Assembly: GCA_030141605.1 (NCBI GenBank)
Contig: JAQGDQ010000616.1
Span: 1-62,000 of the forward strand
Origin: Tubiluchus corallicola
Taxonomy: Eukaryota > Priapulida > Priapulimorpha > Priapulimorphida > Tubiluchidae
Reading direction: 5' to 3'
DNA length: 62,000 nucleotides
Part shown: positions 13,426 to 28,100 of the stretch, one piece after another
Numbering within the stretch: the first letter of the stretch is position 1
How the letters are laid out: every line of letters starts with the position of its first letter
Made by a program: the position numbers and the translations under genes
Notes under the pieces: model-generated
Told to the model about the DNA's origin: nothing
Database searches by the model: none
What the model saw: the letters and a program-made list of their open reading frames with translations, nothing else

Positions 13426-14155
13426 GCAGCAGCTAGGGATGCTAACGATAACGATATGTATCGATAATTATCGTATCGAATTAATGAATTACTGTTTCGA
13501 TATAAAAAATTTGTTTCCATCGTTATCATATCGAATTTATCACGTATTGTTACTTATCACTTACTTAAATTTATAAAAATCACTTCACTGCTTTTCTATT
13601 TATTTACAGCAGTTATGCAAAAAAAGAGCACAAAAATAATTATATAAAATTATAAGCTTGCCAGATGCCAAATCATTTTCTTGTACTGATGACTGGAATA
13701 ATGGCTATCTTCATTTTGAAACATACTCACAAAGTATAGCGACCCTTTTATACACTTTGATACTGCGCAAATGCCAAATATGTGCACCGTATTTTTAGTG
13801 TCACATTCCTGGTCATGTGCAGGCTCGCATAGATAAATATTTTTACCACAGTGATGCGTTTATCTGTCCCAGCTTACTTATGAATCGTTACGACAAACAA
13901 TATTGTGTTCCAGAGCTAGCAGCCAATTTAATTATACAGCACTGAACTCACTGATTCACTTAATAATTTTAACTATTAATGATAACTTTTCAGTTGTTGT
14001 ATAAATTGTCGAACTTCAGCAATGTTATTATTGTTCGAAATAATTTATCGTATCGTCTAAAGAATAGATTATCGTTACCATATTGATGAAAAAGGATTGT
14101 ATCGTATTGTTATCGTATCACCAAATTTGTATTATTTAACATCCCTAGCATCAGC
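13426..14155. mobile_element. hAT-like nonautonomous element, TAGGGATG ends
   Basis: The element spans 13434-14147. Ends are 'TAGGGATGCTAA' and the inverse of 'TAGGGATGTTAA'. Target duplications are GCAGCAGC and GCATCAGC (7 of 8 match). Both arms are rich in ATCGTATCG/CGATA motifs, so it could fold on itself. The right end closely matches the left end of the smaller element at 30756-30916, so the two belong to one family. Confidence 0.85.
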
Positions 14156-14646
14156 TTAAAGTAGTAGCTAAAGGTAAGAGCTAAAGGAAGTACTTCCTAG
14201 ATTTTTAATTTACTATATTCCTCTCATGCAACTTTGTTGTACGTCATCAAAAAATATAGTAAATCTTACAATAAATAATTGAGATTTAATTTTTAAAGCT
14301 TTGTGTTTCTTTGTTTGAGTGAACAGCTTTGTATTTTCTCATCAAGCTTCAGATCTAAAGGTCAACATCATCTTAAACTCAACGTCCCTCAGCATCACCG
14401 CGGAATTGGTGTTTTATGGTCTTCATATAAAACCTATCAGTCATTAGTGTATTACTCTGAGATCATAAAGCTGAAGAGTACAGGTTTACAGCAGGCAGGT
14501 TTAATCCAAGCAGCAGCACTAGTTCACGGACAAAAAATAAATACTACAGTGAGGTAAATTACTGATACGTCGTTTGTGTTTCTCCCATAATTATGAAGCA
14601 ACAAATGGAATAACTTGCTTATTTACTCATACAACATGTCAACATA

Positions 14647-14666
14647 TTTATTTATTTATTTATTTG
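14647..14666 (-). promoter_or_regulatory. Candidate polyadenylation signals for ALDH1L
   Basis: Overlapping AATAAA hexamers on the minus strand lie about 330 bp past the ALDH1L stop codon. They are part of a (TTTA)n run, so their role as the real signal is only inferred from position. Confidence 0.3.
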
Positions 14667-14994
14667 GAAATGTAATTACAATACATAGAAACAATGAGAA
14701 AAATGTGCAGTTAATAATAATGATTAAATACTTTGTGATGTTAAGAGAGTCACAATTTACTTGTCAGGTCATGTTATTGTTGCTGTTGCTTGTTAGTGTT
14801 TTATTGCTGCTGTTGCTGCTGCAAAACTGAACAGAAAAACCTTCTGGTCCTTTTGCAAATAGACCTATTAATGCACTTCTTATCTTAAAGAACTTCTTCT
14901 GTTACGACATAAAAATGAAGAGAAATTGTGAGAAATCAATATATTTAACAAACATACCTGGGGTTACGACAGAGGGAATGAATGAGTGGACATT

Positions 14995-15071
14995 TTAATA
15001 ATCGAAGTCTTTAGTATCGTACTCAACCGTCACCGTTTTCACTTTGAGATATTCACGTAGGGCCTCTTCAC
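14995..15071 (-). CDS. ALDH1L last exon and stop
   Basis: 25 codons plus TAA: '[17 protein letters not shown]' followed by DTKDFDY. The family normally ends at V-T-V/F-E-Y, so seven residues are added. It is separated from exon 17 by a 9.4-kb intron full of minisatellites. The split Gly codon (G/GT) joins exon 17 in frame. Confidence 0.96.
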
Positions 15072-18000
15072 CTGAAACACAACAGACAATTAAACAACAT
15101 GTACGCGTATCCAAAAGTATTTCTGGAATCACAGTGCTAACTGTTAAATCAATCAGTACACATATCCAGTAATACATACATGTATCCAATACATACAATC
15201 CAGTAAAGAAATACTAACAGATAAAAATAAATATTAAGTTACAGTCTTTAGAAATTTGTGCCATAGTGGGACTCAAATAATAATCCTTTTTTGAATCACA
15301 AAGCTAACTGCAATAACTGGCAACAAATGAAAAAAACTTGTTATGCAAAAAGTATAACATACGTACAAAATGCGTTAGGTCAATGATTGACTAAAACATA
15401 TATGTCACAGCAAACCGTACGAGTAATACTGTTTCTGGAACGACTATGCTAACTGCATTTTACCACTAACGAACGATAGCTCAATTACAAGAAATTCACT
15501 GGTCACAGAAGACTGACTAGAGTAGATCTACGGTCATCTTAACTGCAGTTGAGCAATAGCTGTAAACCATTTGCATCTGCTAATGGTCACTGGTCACTGA
15601 AGCCTGGACAAGTGTAGATCTATGGTCATCTTAACTGCAGTTGAGCAATAGCTGTAAACCATTTGCATCTGCTAATGGTCACTGGTCACTGAAGACTGAA
15701 CAAGTGTAGAGCTATGGTCATCTTAACTGCAGTTGAACAATAGCTGTAAACCATTTGCATCTACTAATGGTCACTGGTCACTGAAGCCTGGACAAGTGTA
15801 GATCTATGGTCATCTTAACTGCAGTTGAGCAATAGCTGTAAACCATTTGCATCTGCTAATGGTCACTGGTCACTGAAGACTGAACAAGTGTAGAGCTATG
15901 GTCATCTTAACTGCAGTTGAACAATAGCTGTAAACCATTTGCATCTACTAATGGTCACTGGTCACTGAAGCCTGGACAAGTGTAGATCTATGGTCATCTT
16001 AACTGCAGTTGAGCAATAGCTGTAAACCATTTGCATCTGCTAATGGTCACTGGTCACTGAAGACTGAACAAGTGTAGAGCTATGGTCATCTTAACTGCAG
16101 TTGAACAATAGCTGTAAACCATTTGCATCTACTAATGGTCACTGGTCACTGAAGCCTGGACAAGTGTAGATCTATGGTCATCTTAACTGCAGTTGAGCAA
16201 TAGCTGTAAACCATTTGCATCTGCTAATGGTCACTGGTCACTGAAGACTGAACAAGTGTAGAGCTATGGTCATCTTAACTGCAGTTGAACAATAGCTGTA
16301 AACCATTTGCATCTACTAATGGTCACTGGTCACTGAAGCCTGGACAAGTGTAGATCTATGGTCATCTTAACTGCAGTTGAGCAATAGCTGTAAACCATTT
16401 GCATCTGCTAATGGTCACTGGTCACTGAAGCCTGGACAAGTGTAGAGCTATGGTCATCTTAACTGCAGCTGAAGAATAGCTGTAAACCATTTGCATCTAC
16501 TAATGGTCACTAGTCACTGAAGACTGGACAAGTGTAGATCTATGGTCATCTTAACTGCAGTTGAACAATAGCTGTAAACCATTTGCATTTACTAATGGTC
16601 ACTGGTCACTGAAGACTGGACAAGTGTAGATCTATGGTCATCTTAACTGCAGTTGAACAATAGCTGTAAACCATTTGCATCTACTAATGGTCACTGGTCA
16701 CTGAAGACTGGACAAGTATAGATCTATGGTCATCTTAACTGCAGTTGAACAATAGCTGTAAACCATTTGCATCTGCTAGTGGTCACTGGTTAATGAATCC
16801 TGGACAAGTGTAGATCTAGCATTGGTCATTACTATTTAAAAGGCAAGCATAACTAAAGCTAAACAGTAGCTCAAAATGAGCATCAACATTCCTTCCCTAA
16901 TTTTCACTTTATAACCAGCCGCTCTTGCAGGAAATACATTTTCTAGCAAAAACCCGTCAACTAAATTGGTCACAATACCATTAGTCCGATTGCGCGCTAA
17001 TAGTGTTAACCACTAAAGTGGCGAAATGGGGTCCTTTTATTCCCGAGCACGTCTGAGACTGACCACGGCTTAGGAGGAGTTACGCGACAACTGTTTTGCA
17101 GAATTAAGTTGAAAGCGGATGTCACAAAAGGAAATGGTGCCTCATTAAAAAAGCACTTCCCTGGGACTTCTGGAAATTTGTCAATAAAGACGGAAAACGC
17201 AATTTCTTAATATCGCCATCAAGCCAAATTAGCCAGGAAGAGGGAAACGACACAGCCTCAACTAAATTCACATGCTGAATGAGCAAGTGCAATTAATTTA
17301 GTTAATTAACAACTTATACGTGAACTCTTTGCAGACTCAGTAAATGGCTGTAAAATTTGTTTGAGTGGCCAGTGCTTTTGGCATTGAACTGAAACCTGCT
17401 AAAATAACAAGGGACTCTGTGGTCTAGCTCGGAGGCGTTGGACATGCAACCCAAAGGTTTCTGGTTCAATTCCAGACTCAGTCTCAATTTTTTCTCATTT
17501 TTCCCTTGGTCAAAGTTGAACTTCAAGAAATCAATAATTAGAAGTTTATTTCATCAAATTGCAGTACATGCATATATTTTGCTCATTTGTATCCTTCACA
17601 ATTATTCAAACCCTTTTCAATTTCTTATCTTTCTTGCTATAAACTCATACAAATTTATTTATTTATTTATTTGTGCAATTATTTATTTCTTTACCTTAAC
17701 CTTCTTTACCTTATTTCGTTAATAAGTTAAGAGTGGCATTTCCCAACCTGCATCTAACAATTTACTAGAAGCAGTAGTGCAATTTTGATCCATTTCACTA
17801 TATCATATCGATATGCACAATTTATTGACAAACCAAATCAAATTCGACAAAACTACGTCACTTAAACACTAAATCTTTAAAGGTGCAAAAGTGATAAAAT
17901 CTATGCTACTGATGATGCAAAAATTCATCAAAAATGATGTAACTTTAAAAAATTACATATTTTACACTTCTCCCAACCAACCTGCTGCTGACTTAGTGAG

Positions 18001-19115
18001 CTACATTCATGTTCAAACTAATATAAGATTGCATATAATATATCAACACGGAAGCTGTTTAACTTTTCATATGATACTAGCGCTAGATATCATTATATTT
18101 CTACTAGACTTAATATTATTTATTTTGATGTGATTCACAGAAAATGTGCATACAGTTTATACGTCAGGCTGAATAACAGTGAAAATTTTATATGCAAGAA
18201 CATTTTAAACAGTGATGCAAACTTTACTTCTGTAATTAGATGTCATTGGCGTAGTTTGTTATATCGTTAATTGTTATTTGTGTTATTGTTGTGTGCCATG
18301 ATTTATTGTATTATTTGTATTAATTTGAGATGTGTATATGAACTTTGTGAAGTTGGAAATAAAATATTAAATATTAAATCTAAACTCTAAATCTAATATC
18401 TATTTTTTTCCTTCCTAAAACACATGCGTTTCTTGCTACACATCTTGCTGATCGTTTCTTTTTCGTGTCACTCACAGGGGAAAATGATAACCCTGCTATA
18501 AACAGAAGCGTATAATGCTAATCATAAATTTACCTGCTTAGAGACACTGCACACTCATTAGAAGCATTTTTTACAAATAAAGAAAGAGAAAAAATCTTGT
18601 AGGTAAAACCTACAATGCAGGTAAATTGTAAGTCTAGTATTTTCACACGTGGAGAAAATATTGGGATAAAAATCATATAGTCATTCAACCTAAAGTATGT
18701 TACACTTGTGTATTGAAAATGTTTTTAAAAATATTTGCAAGCTAATTTGTGATTATATATCAGGTGACAGAAAAAAAATGTGCCAAACGTTTGATCATGA
18801 CACTGTAGAGAAGAAAAAATAAAGAAATTGCTTGAAAATTACCACACTCATCCTAGAGATAACATCTCTTGTATAAACTCTCGTATAAATATCAAAAACT
18901 TTGCGTTTTCTTACATTTTCCTACAGATACAAAAGTTTTAAATCAACAAGTCGAAAAATAAATAATAAATACCGGAAAGAATTTTGTATTTTACTGTTAT
19001 TAAAATTTGCATCAATCAATCAGTCAGTCAGTCAGTCAGTCAGTCAGTCAGTCAGTCAGTCAGTCAGTCAGTCAGTCAGTCAGTCAGTCAGTCAGTCAGT
19101 CAGTCAGTCAGTCAG

Positions 19116-19152
<37 letters not shown>

Positions 19153-22100
19153 TTATTTCACTGCAGCAATACATATACAATACATCAACATACAATATTA
19201 TTGAAACAAAAAGAAACAGTATAGGTAAAAAAACGTTGATGAAGTCAAATTAACCAAATAAAAGAGTTGCTGTATGACACCTTGAAAGCTTGGCTTGTTA
19301 AGGTGGCACAAATGAGTGAATGAAAGAATGGTTAGGGTTAGTAGACATGATAGAACGGAAAAAATAGTAATATTAGGGATAGGAAGAAGGAAAAGAGAGG
19401 AAACGACCACAATGTATGTTTAATTTACATAGAGGTATATTAAAATAGCATTATAATTGATTGGAGGCCATATATTGCGACTGCATGAGACACAATTGCG
19501 CTATGTGTCCAACATTTCCACTGCAAACTATATGTAAGCATTTCTTCCTACACCTGACACAGTTTCTCACTTCTTTAGGGCGTATCCAGTCACAATACCC
19601 AAAATTTTACGACTTTAGCCCCCCTCTGCATAAAAACGGCTAATTTGAAGTAAAGTTTCTTAACACTTTTTTTAGGATCTTGGTCATCTCAGCGGCCATT
19701 CATCCTATCTGTTTGCATTACAAATTTATAATAATTATTCCACGCCAATTTCTACTACAGAAAATAACAACCCTCAGTAAATTTTAATCAGAGCAGCACC
19801 AAATCTAGCATAAATGCTGTACTTATTTACCTTAACAAGATTAGCGGACACCGTGATTTGATCAAATTTCAATAATTCATAAGTTCTAGCCGTAGACTTG
19901 CACTTTACGACTTTATTTCACATTTGAAAACGAAATTCGCCAAGCAGCTTAAAGCAAATTCAATATTCATTGGCAGTCATCAAGGGATTGAAAACATTAA
20001 GCTTATTTTAGGTTTATTTCAGAATCTCAACTTCATCCTTTTGAAAATATCCTTGTCCAGTAAGCTCATGCCATAAGCTTATTTCATTGCTGCTGAATAA
20101 CCCAAGCTTATGAGGTAAGCCAACTTCAAGTGTTTAAGTAATGGATGCACCCTCGCAGTTTATGCAATATTCATTATCTCCACAGCACGCAGCTAGAAAA
20201 TGCTCTACAACCTAACTCAATTACATTAATGTTCAAAGTTGTAGCAATCTAATTATGTTAAAGTGCTATGGGAATATCGTGCTGCCATCTATGGGCTGAG
20301 ATGAGCATTATTATTACAAATAATTAACACATTTATCTATACTAAATATTTATGTAAGAATGTGGGTGGCGTCGCCATCTATGGATCAAGAATAAAACCT
20401 TAAACAAAAACTCTGTACTACCGCTGCCATCTATGGATGCAATAAAAAGAAAAAACTTTAAGCAATGCCTGTGCTACTGTCTCCATCTATGGACGCAATG
20501 ATAGGAATAAAAGCTTAAACAATGTTTGTGCTACTGTCTCCATCTATAGGCACAATGATAAGAATAAAAGCTTAAACAATGTGAGTGCTACTGTCTCCAT
20601 CTATGGACGCAATGATAAGAATAAAAGCTTAAACAATGTGTGTGCTACTGTCTCCATCTATGGCTGCAATGATAAGAATAAAAGCTTAAACAATGCGAGT
20701 GCTACTGTCACCATCTATGGACGCAATGATAAGAATAAAACCTTAAACAATGTCTGTGCTACTGTCTCCATCTATGGCTGCAAAGATAAGAATAAAAGCT
20801 TAAACAACATCTGTGCTACTGTCACCATCTATGGCTGCAACGATAAGAATAAAAGCTTAAACAACATCTGTGCTACTGTCACCATCTATGGCTGCAAAGA
20901 TAAGAATAAAAGCTTAAACAATGTCTGTGCTACTGTCTCCATCTATGGACGCAATGATAAGAATAAAACCTTAAACAATGTCTGTGCTACTGTCTCCATC
21001 TATAGACGCAATGATAGGAATAAAAGCTTAAACAATGTTTGTGCTACTGTCTCCATTTATGGACGCAATGATAGGAATAAAAGCTTAAACAATGTTTGTG
21101 CTACTGTCTCCATCTATAGGCACAATGATAAGAATAAAAGCTTAAACAACGTGAGTGCTACTGTCTCCATCTATGGCTGCAAAGATAAGAATAAAAGCTT
21201 AAACAACGTCTGTGCTACTGTCTCCATCTATGGCTGCAATGATAAGAATAAAACCTTAAACAATGTCTGTGCTACTGTCTCCATCTATGGCTGCAATGAT
21301 AAGAGTAAAAGCTTAAACAACGTCTGTGCTACTGTCACCATCTATGGCTGCAAAGATAAGAATAAAAGCTTAAACAATGTCTGTGCTACTGTCTCCATCT
21401 ATGGCTGCAAAGATAAGAATAAAAGCTTAAACAATGTCTGTGCTACTGTCTCCATCTATGGCTGCAAAGATAAGAATAAAAGCTTAAACAATGTCTGTGC
21501 TACTGTCTCCATCTATGGCTGCAAAGATAAGATTAAAAGCTTAAACAACGTCTGTGCTACTGTCACCATCTATGGCTGCAAAGATAAGAATAAAAGCTTA
21601 AACAATGTCTGTGCTACTGTCTCCATCTATGGCTGCAAAGATAAGAATAAAAGCTTAAACAATGTCTGTGCTACTGTCTCCATCTATGGCTGCAAAGATA
21701 AGAATAAAAGCTTAAACAATGTCTGTGCTACTGTCTCCATCTATGGCTGCAAAGATAAAATTAAAAGCTTAAACAACGTCTGTGCTACTGTCACCATCTA
21801 TGGCTGCAAAGATAAGAATAAAAGCTTAAACAACGTGAGTGCTACTGTCTCCATCTATGGCTGCAAAGATAAGAATAAAAGCTTAAACAATGTCTGTGCT
21901 GCTGTCTCCATCTATGGACGCAATGATAAGAATAAAAGCTTAAACAATGTGTGTGCTACTGTCTCCATCTATAGGCACAATGATAAGAATAAAAGCTTAA
22001 ACAACGTGAGAGCTACTGTCTCCATCTATGGATGCAAAGAAAACAATAAAACCTTAAACAATGTGTGATACGATTATTTGCATTGCAAGATAATGGGTAA

Positions 22101-25100
22101 AACTTATGCTACCGAAGTCCAATTTTTTAATATTTAACACTAATGACAACTAGAAATGAAAATCGTTACTTCAACTTTACAAGGTGAATAACAAACTCAA
22201 CAATTATGAAATTTTAAAACTGATTTTTTAAGCAAAAAGTGTGAAAAGCTAGAGTACTTTTGAACACAAACCCAAGACCTTCTCAATCACATCAAAAGGT
22301 TATCCTCTCCTTAAATTTAAACAGTAATATCCAATAAAGCAAAATTTTAGAGATTAATTTACCCATTTTGCATTTTCAAGAGTTTGTGCTAGTGCAGTTA
22401 TGAATTCAATAATCTTACAAACTCATAAGACCAGATTACCAGCCAAAATTACTAACACTCTAGAGATGTTCACTCAGTAAAATAGTTTCAAAAGGTTTTT
22501 ATCAAACAGCTTTCAAACGGTTTGAGTGTTTAGAAAGTCATTGATCAAACCATTTTGAAATAAACAGAAGAGGTACTGTATGCACTTGTGGATATCATAT
22601 GAAACAATTTATATTTGTCATATTAAAAGGGTATGAATGTTTGAACTAGATTAAAATTAATCAGCAAATTGCAAAAGTTGTATACCACATATACATCAGG
22701 TGATGCAAAAAATGTGCCAAAGTTTTAATCACAATATTATAAGAAGAAAATAATGAAATGATTGAAAATGACCACATTGATGCTACAGACAATTAATTAG
22801 AAACATCAAAAATTTTAGGTCAGTCACTCAAATTTATCCAAAGATACAGAAATTTAAAATCAACAAGTCAAAAAAATAAATAAATGCGGAAAAAATGTCA
22901 CTAATTAGTTACATTATGCCTTGATTATCAGAGCAGAGTGCTCATAAACCATTGCTGTTTATTTTTAACAGTTATCACGTATTATGCCAATTATCACCCA
23001 ACAGTTATCACCCACTGCGGATAATGAGTTGGAGAAAAAAAGGAGATGCTCAAAAACTGTGGATATATCAGGATTTGAACCTGAGACCTGGAACTGGTAC
23101 ACCAATGCTCATGTCAACATTTCCTTTCTTTCTCAGACTCATTACGTGCAATGAATAATAATTGTTAAAAATAAACTTCAATGGTTTATAGACACTCTAA
23201 TAATCACAGTCATAATCTTAACTAATTAATAATATGTGTGCTTGCGTTCATAAGTCAGCACAGTTAAAACTACGTTATGATGGTTAGAAGTACAATGACC
23301 CAGAAATCTTGTCAAATGTTGACTTTTTTATCAAACCCAATGTTAAATATATTGGACTTCTATATTCCAGGATCAAATTATTAAGAAAGTGTTCAAAAGA
23401 CACCAAAAACTTAATTTTATAACTCTGTACTAATTTTTCTGTCTAGAAATTAGTACTGCAATTGTAAAAAAATTGCAATTTCAAACTCTGTTAGTAGCTC
23501 GTGGAAGAAGTCATTTTGCTTCGGGTTTTTTCTGTTGCCAAACCCAGATCTTCATCAGAAATAGCCATCTACTGGATTTAAACACAACACCAATCTGTTC
23601 TTGTAAAGTCTGTAGCAACCAACATTTGTACGGTTGCTATGTTGGTTGCTAAGTGTTTTGTAGAAATGAAACAAAAACAACGGCTAACTTTAACAGTGAT
23701 GTTCTCAGCGCTTTAACAGAGACTGACCGACCAGCTTTAGCGTTGCTTAACTATGGTTATGCCATGACTACTCGGATATTCAGGTCACCTCAACCTGCTA
23801 GTGCGTGAACCATTTTTACACAGATGTGGTCTGTCAGGACATAAATATTGTTGTAACATTTAACTCTCTTTTACTTGTATGATTTGGTGGTGAAAGAAAT
23901 GGCTGACAGAGATTTAACTGAAATCCACATTACATTACTACTCTGCAGGCGCCATCTATGAATCAACAGCAAATAAGAGTTAACTAAATCCAAATAAAGC
24001 AAAGTCGACTGTGCCAAAACTACTAATATGACTATTGAGTGACTTAGCTGGATGGTAGTGTGCTCGCTTCGAACCCGGAAGGTCGCGGGTTCAACTCTCG
24101 ACCGAGTCAGACCAGAGACTTAAAAAGTAGTACAGATGTTTCTTCGGCCGGGGCTTATCGAAGTAATGAACGTGTAATAATAACCGAGAACCTTGGAAAT
24201 AAGTATTGAGTTACTTAAGGTGTTATCACTGGGCTATGTCTTAAACGAAATTATTATTATTATTTATCCTTTGAATGCAAGTGCAGTTAACAATGTTCCA
24301 TCTAAGAATGGCCAAGAAACACTTATAAAACCCGAATATGGGTTTACTGAAAAATATTCTCTGTCGTCTGTTGTTGCTTGCTCAGTTACAGACAATGGCT
24401 TAAGAAAAATGACACATTAGATGGACTCACCTAAATCTTTTCCAAATCCTGACTGCTTGAAGCCTCCGAAGGGTGCGGCAACGTCGGTTTTGTTGTAAGT
24501 GTTGACAAATACGGTCCCGGCTTGTATCTGTTCGCTGATGTACATTGCTCGATTGATGTCTTTGGTAAAGACGCCTGACGCGAGACCGTACTCTGTGGCA
24601 TTTGCACGTCTGATGACGTCATCCACGTCCCTAAATACGACAGTGTTACTGTTACGTTGCATCAACTAAATCTAGATGATCTTCAGAAACTGTGTTAACC
24701 CTTACAAGACCATTACTGTTATGTTGCACCAACTAGATCTAGATGATCTTCAGAAACAAGACCAAACTTGCAATCTCAGACTACCATACAGTTTTGCATT
24801 CCTTCTGTTTGTTTTGTTTCACATTTTTGTTCTCCAGTTACGGCATTATAGAAGTGCACATTTTGGACTTTCGTACAAGCTACTTTGAGCATAGGCAGCC
24901 ATTGAAAACTTCCACGTAAAACTGTTGTAATCGCGATGCCAATGTTTACAACAAAACAATCTACTTTCTTGCTTATCACAAACACTGCATATTTATTTAC
25001 TCTATGATAAAAGAAACTTTTTTACCTCAGATTTATGCCCATGTTCTAACAGTAGTATTCGAAATCCCACGATCTTTTATAAAATTCAAAGCTACAACAG

Positions 25101-28100
25101 CATAGTGTGGGTGTAATTTTTTTTTTAAATAATAAGAAACAGTTAATATACCTGTAGTACATAACTTGTAAGACTAATAAGCAAGCTAGCAAGTTTTTTT
25201 TCTTTTTTCTCCTCATCTCCTAAGTAATTGTTGCTCTTTCTCATACTTACTTTTTCTCATAAATTTTTCTATATTACACTTTTTTGATACTTATTTTTTC
25301 TTTCTATACTCTCAGTTTTTTAACTTTACTCACTAACCTTGGTCAAATTCCCCTGTTAATAAGACCGCATTTGAAACTACTACATATGATAATCCTAATT
25401 ACTGAATAACTGTATTGTTTTGTTTAGATTTTGGTATCCAACTTTATTATTTTTTTTTGTTTTCAGTTCTTTTTGGATAATTTGCATCACTTATACTGTT
25501 TTTATTTGTATTTCTTTCTTATTTGTTTTCGTTTTCGTTATCTGCAGCATCACTGTTAATTTTTAATATGACTAATCTATTTATAAGAAAGGGCAGGAGA
25601 CTAGATGACCCTATGGTCCTTCCCCGCCCTGCTCCATGATTATAATTACTTAATATTTAAAAAACTTTTGATGTTAAACTAATTGGAGAAAATAAATGTT
25701 CTATGTCTATGTCTATATGTCTATGTTCCCAGGGAAAACTGGGAAAACTCAAAAATGCACTGGCAATACTAGTAAATCACGTTGCCTCGAACTGCAGACA
25801 GACCGGATCTAGACAAAAACTCTTGATTGAGAAATTTTCCTGGACTAAGTGCAGATACAGTAGATATTCACTATGTAATCAAATCTCTTTATATCACTGT
25901 AAAACTGCCTTTGACAAAAAACGAGTTTGACATTATAATAAGGTGCAACAATACATGTGTGCTTGCAAACCAGAACTGTCCATAAGTCGGCATAGTTAAG
26001 ACTACGTTATGATGCTTCAAAGCAGATGCACCAAAAATTGGGTCAAATGCCAATTTTTTGTTTTTTTTTATAAAAAGAAATGCTAAATATATTTGACTTT
26101 TGTATTCTAGCATCAAATTAGCTAAAAATATAATTTTACAACCCCGTACCCACTTCTCAGGCTAAAAACTAGTAATGCAATTGTAAACAACTCGTACTTC
26201 CAAAGTTCGATAGTAGCTAAGTAATTCTGCTTCCGATTTTTTATCTTGCCAAGGCCAGATCTTTGTCTGTAAGAGCCAGTTACTGGATTTAAACATAACT
26301 CTGACATGTTCTTGGAAAGCCCGTAGTAACCAATGTTTGTACGGTTGCTAAGTGTCTTGCAGAAATGCCACAAAAAATAACAGCAAACTTTAACAGCGAT
26401 TTTCTCAAGATCATGTTTTTCTTCGAGTGAGTGTGCTCCTCAACTCCAATGCGGATTATCCCAGCTTAGAAATAATATAGAGCAATGAGCTTGGTATCAA
26501 AATGATTGTCATGAAATGGAAATTCAAGACATGTGAATAACTAGAAAAGCTTAATTGCTGACTTATGGATGATTTTGCTATGCAAGCACTGATATAAGTC
26601 AAACTTCTTTATATCACTGTGAAACTGTCAACAAGCGAGTTTGGCATCATTATAACTAGGTGCATTAATACATACATGTCTAAATAAATTATAAAGGGGG
26701 AATTATAACAAGGCTTGACTATAGTGTCAATTGCCCAACTTATGAAATTTTGAACACTCACATGTCATCAAACCTGGATATGATCATGACGGGTCCAAAG
26801 CTTTCTTCTGAGGCAATGTACATGTCATCAGTGACGTCGGTGAATATTGTCGGCTCCATAAAGAACCCCTTTCGATCGCAACGCTTGCCTCCAAGAACCA
26901 GTTTGGCACCCTCTTTCACACCCGTCTGGCAATACTCTACCAACTTTTCCAAATGGGCACTGAAAAGCAAATGCTCTAAGGTAATTTAAAATATCTTTCT
27001 CCTTATTACGTTTTGTCACGGGCCACATCCATCTGACAAAGCTTGATTTATTTAACCTAAACACATCCATCTGAACTTTATCTGGCAATGCAGTATTTAA
27101 AGAAAGACAAAATGATTTTTCATATACAACAGCAATTTCAAGTTCATTAAAAAGTACACATTTTAACACCATTACTATCGTAAAAGCGTTTCTGATAAAT
27201 AAATAATAGATTAAGCACTTAATTAGTGGGGGGGGGGGGGTGAGCCCAACTATTGATGACATCACTAACTAACATAATTTTCAACAGCAAAGATATTCCA
27301 CGAGCGTGTTGCACATGTTTGTGAAAGCAAAAATTGAAGTACAGTGCTACTGTAAGATATTTAGTGTGTTGTAGTAAAACTAGGCAAGTTTTAAGATAGA
27401 AATTCAAATTTCAAATTTACCGCTGTGTTCACGCATTAGCCGTCAAATGTGCGTAGTTCGTCACAAAATAACACATCTGAACTGAGAAGTACAGCACTTA
27501 TTTTTTGTGCAATGCTTTTCCGAAATGCAGGCGCTAATGCTCGTTTTACTAGCGAATGGCGAAATGCATGTAACAGCGAAGAACTAGTGGCGCGAAAGTG
27601 AAATTGTGTTTGTGTGGTAATAATTCTTTCACGTAAGTCATTTTTGAAAAAATAGTGTGTTTTCTTTCAATATTTTAAAAAGTAGATTATTTTCACCTGC
27701 AGTTTAAGATTGGGTCCGGTCTTACGTTAATTATGATCAAAATGTTATCGTATTTAAAGTTAGTTCGGAATTTTATTGGTACCACTAAAAGATTTTCCAC
27801 TGGTCGCCTCATTAACCTTCCTTCCTTTCTCTTAGCTTTTATTTCAATCTATCCTACATGTTCCTTTTGATTTTGTTGTTGTTAAAATTAGTTTGTTACA
27901 ATTATGATTTTGCATCTTGTATCAATGATTATTCAAATATCTGAGGCAAATTATCAGCTTAACTGCTGTCCGCTAAAGATTGTTTTCGTTGAAAAATAAA
28001 AATATGTTTTATAAAAAAACACATCCTCTGTAAAATTCAATGATAGTACTTCAAAATTGTACAAAAAAGGTTAGTTTTAAATAAAATAGTGTTGATTATA

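Noticed and set aside
24045-24115. Functional tRNA gene
   Set aside because: Boxes are present but stems pair poorly and the same sequence continues into a SINE tail shared with another locus.
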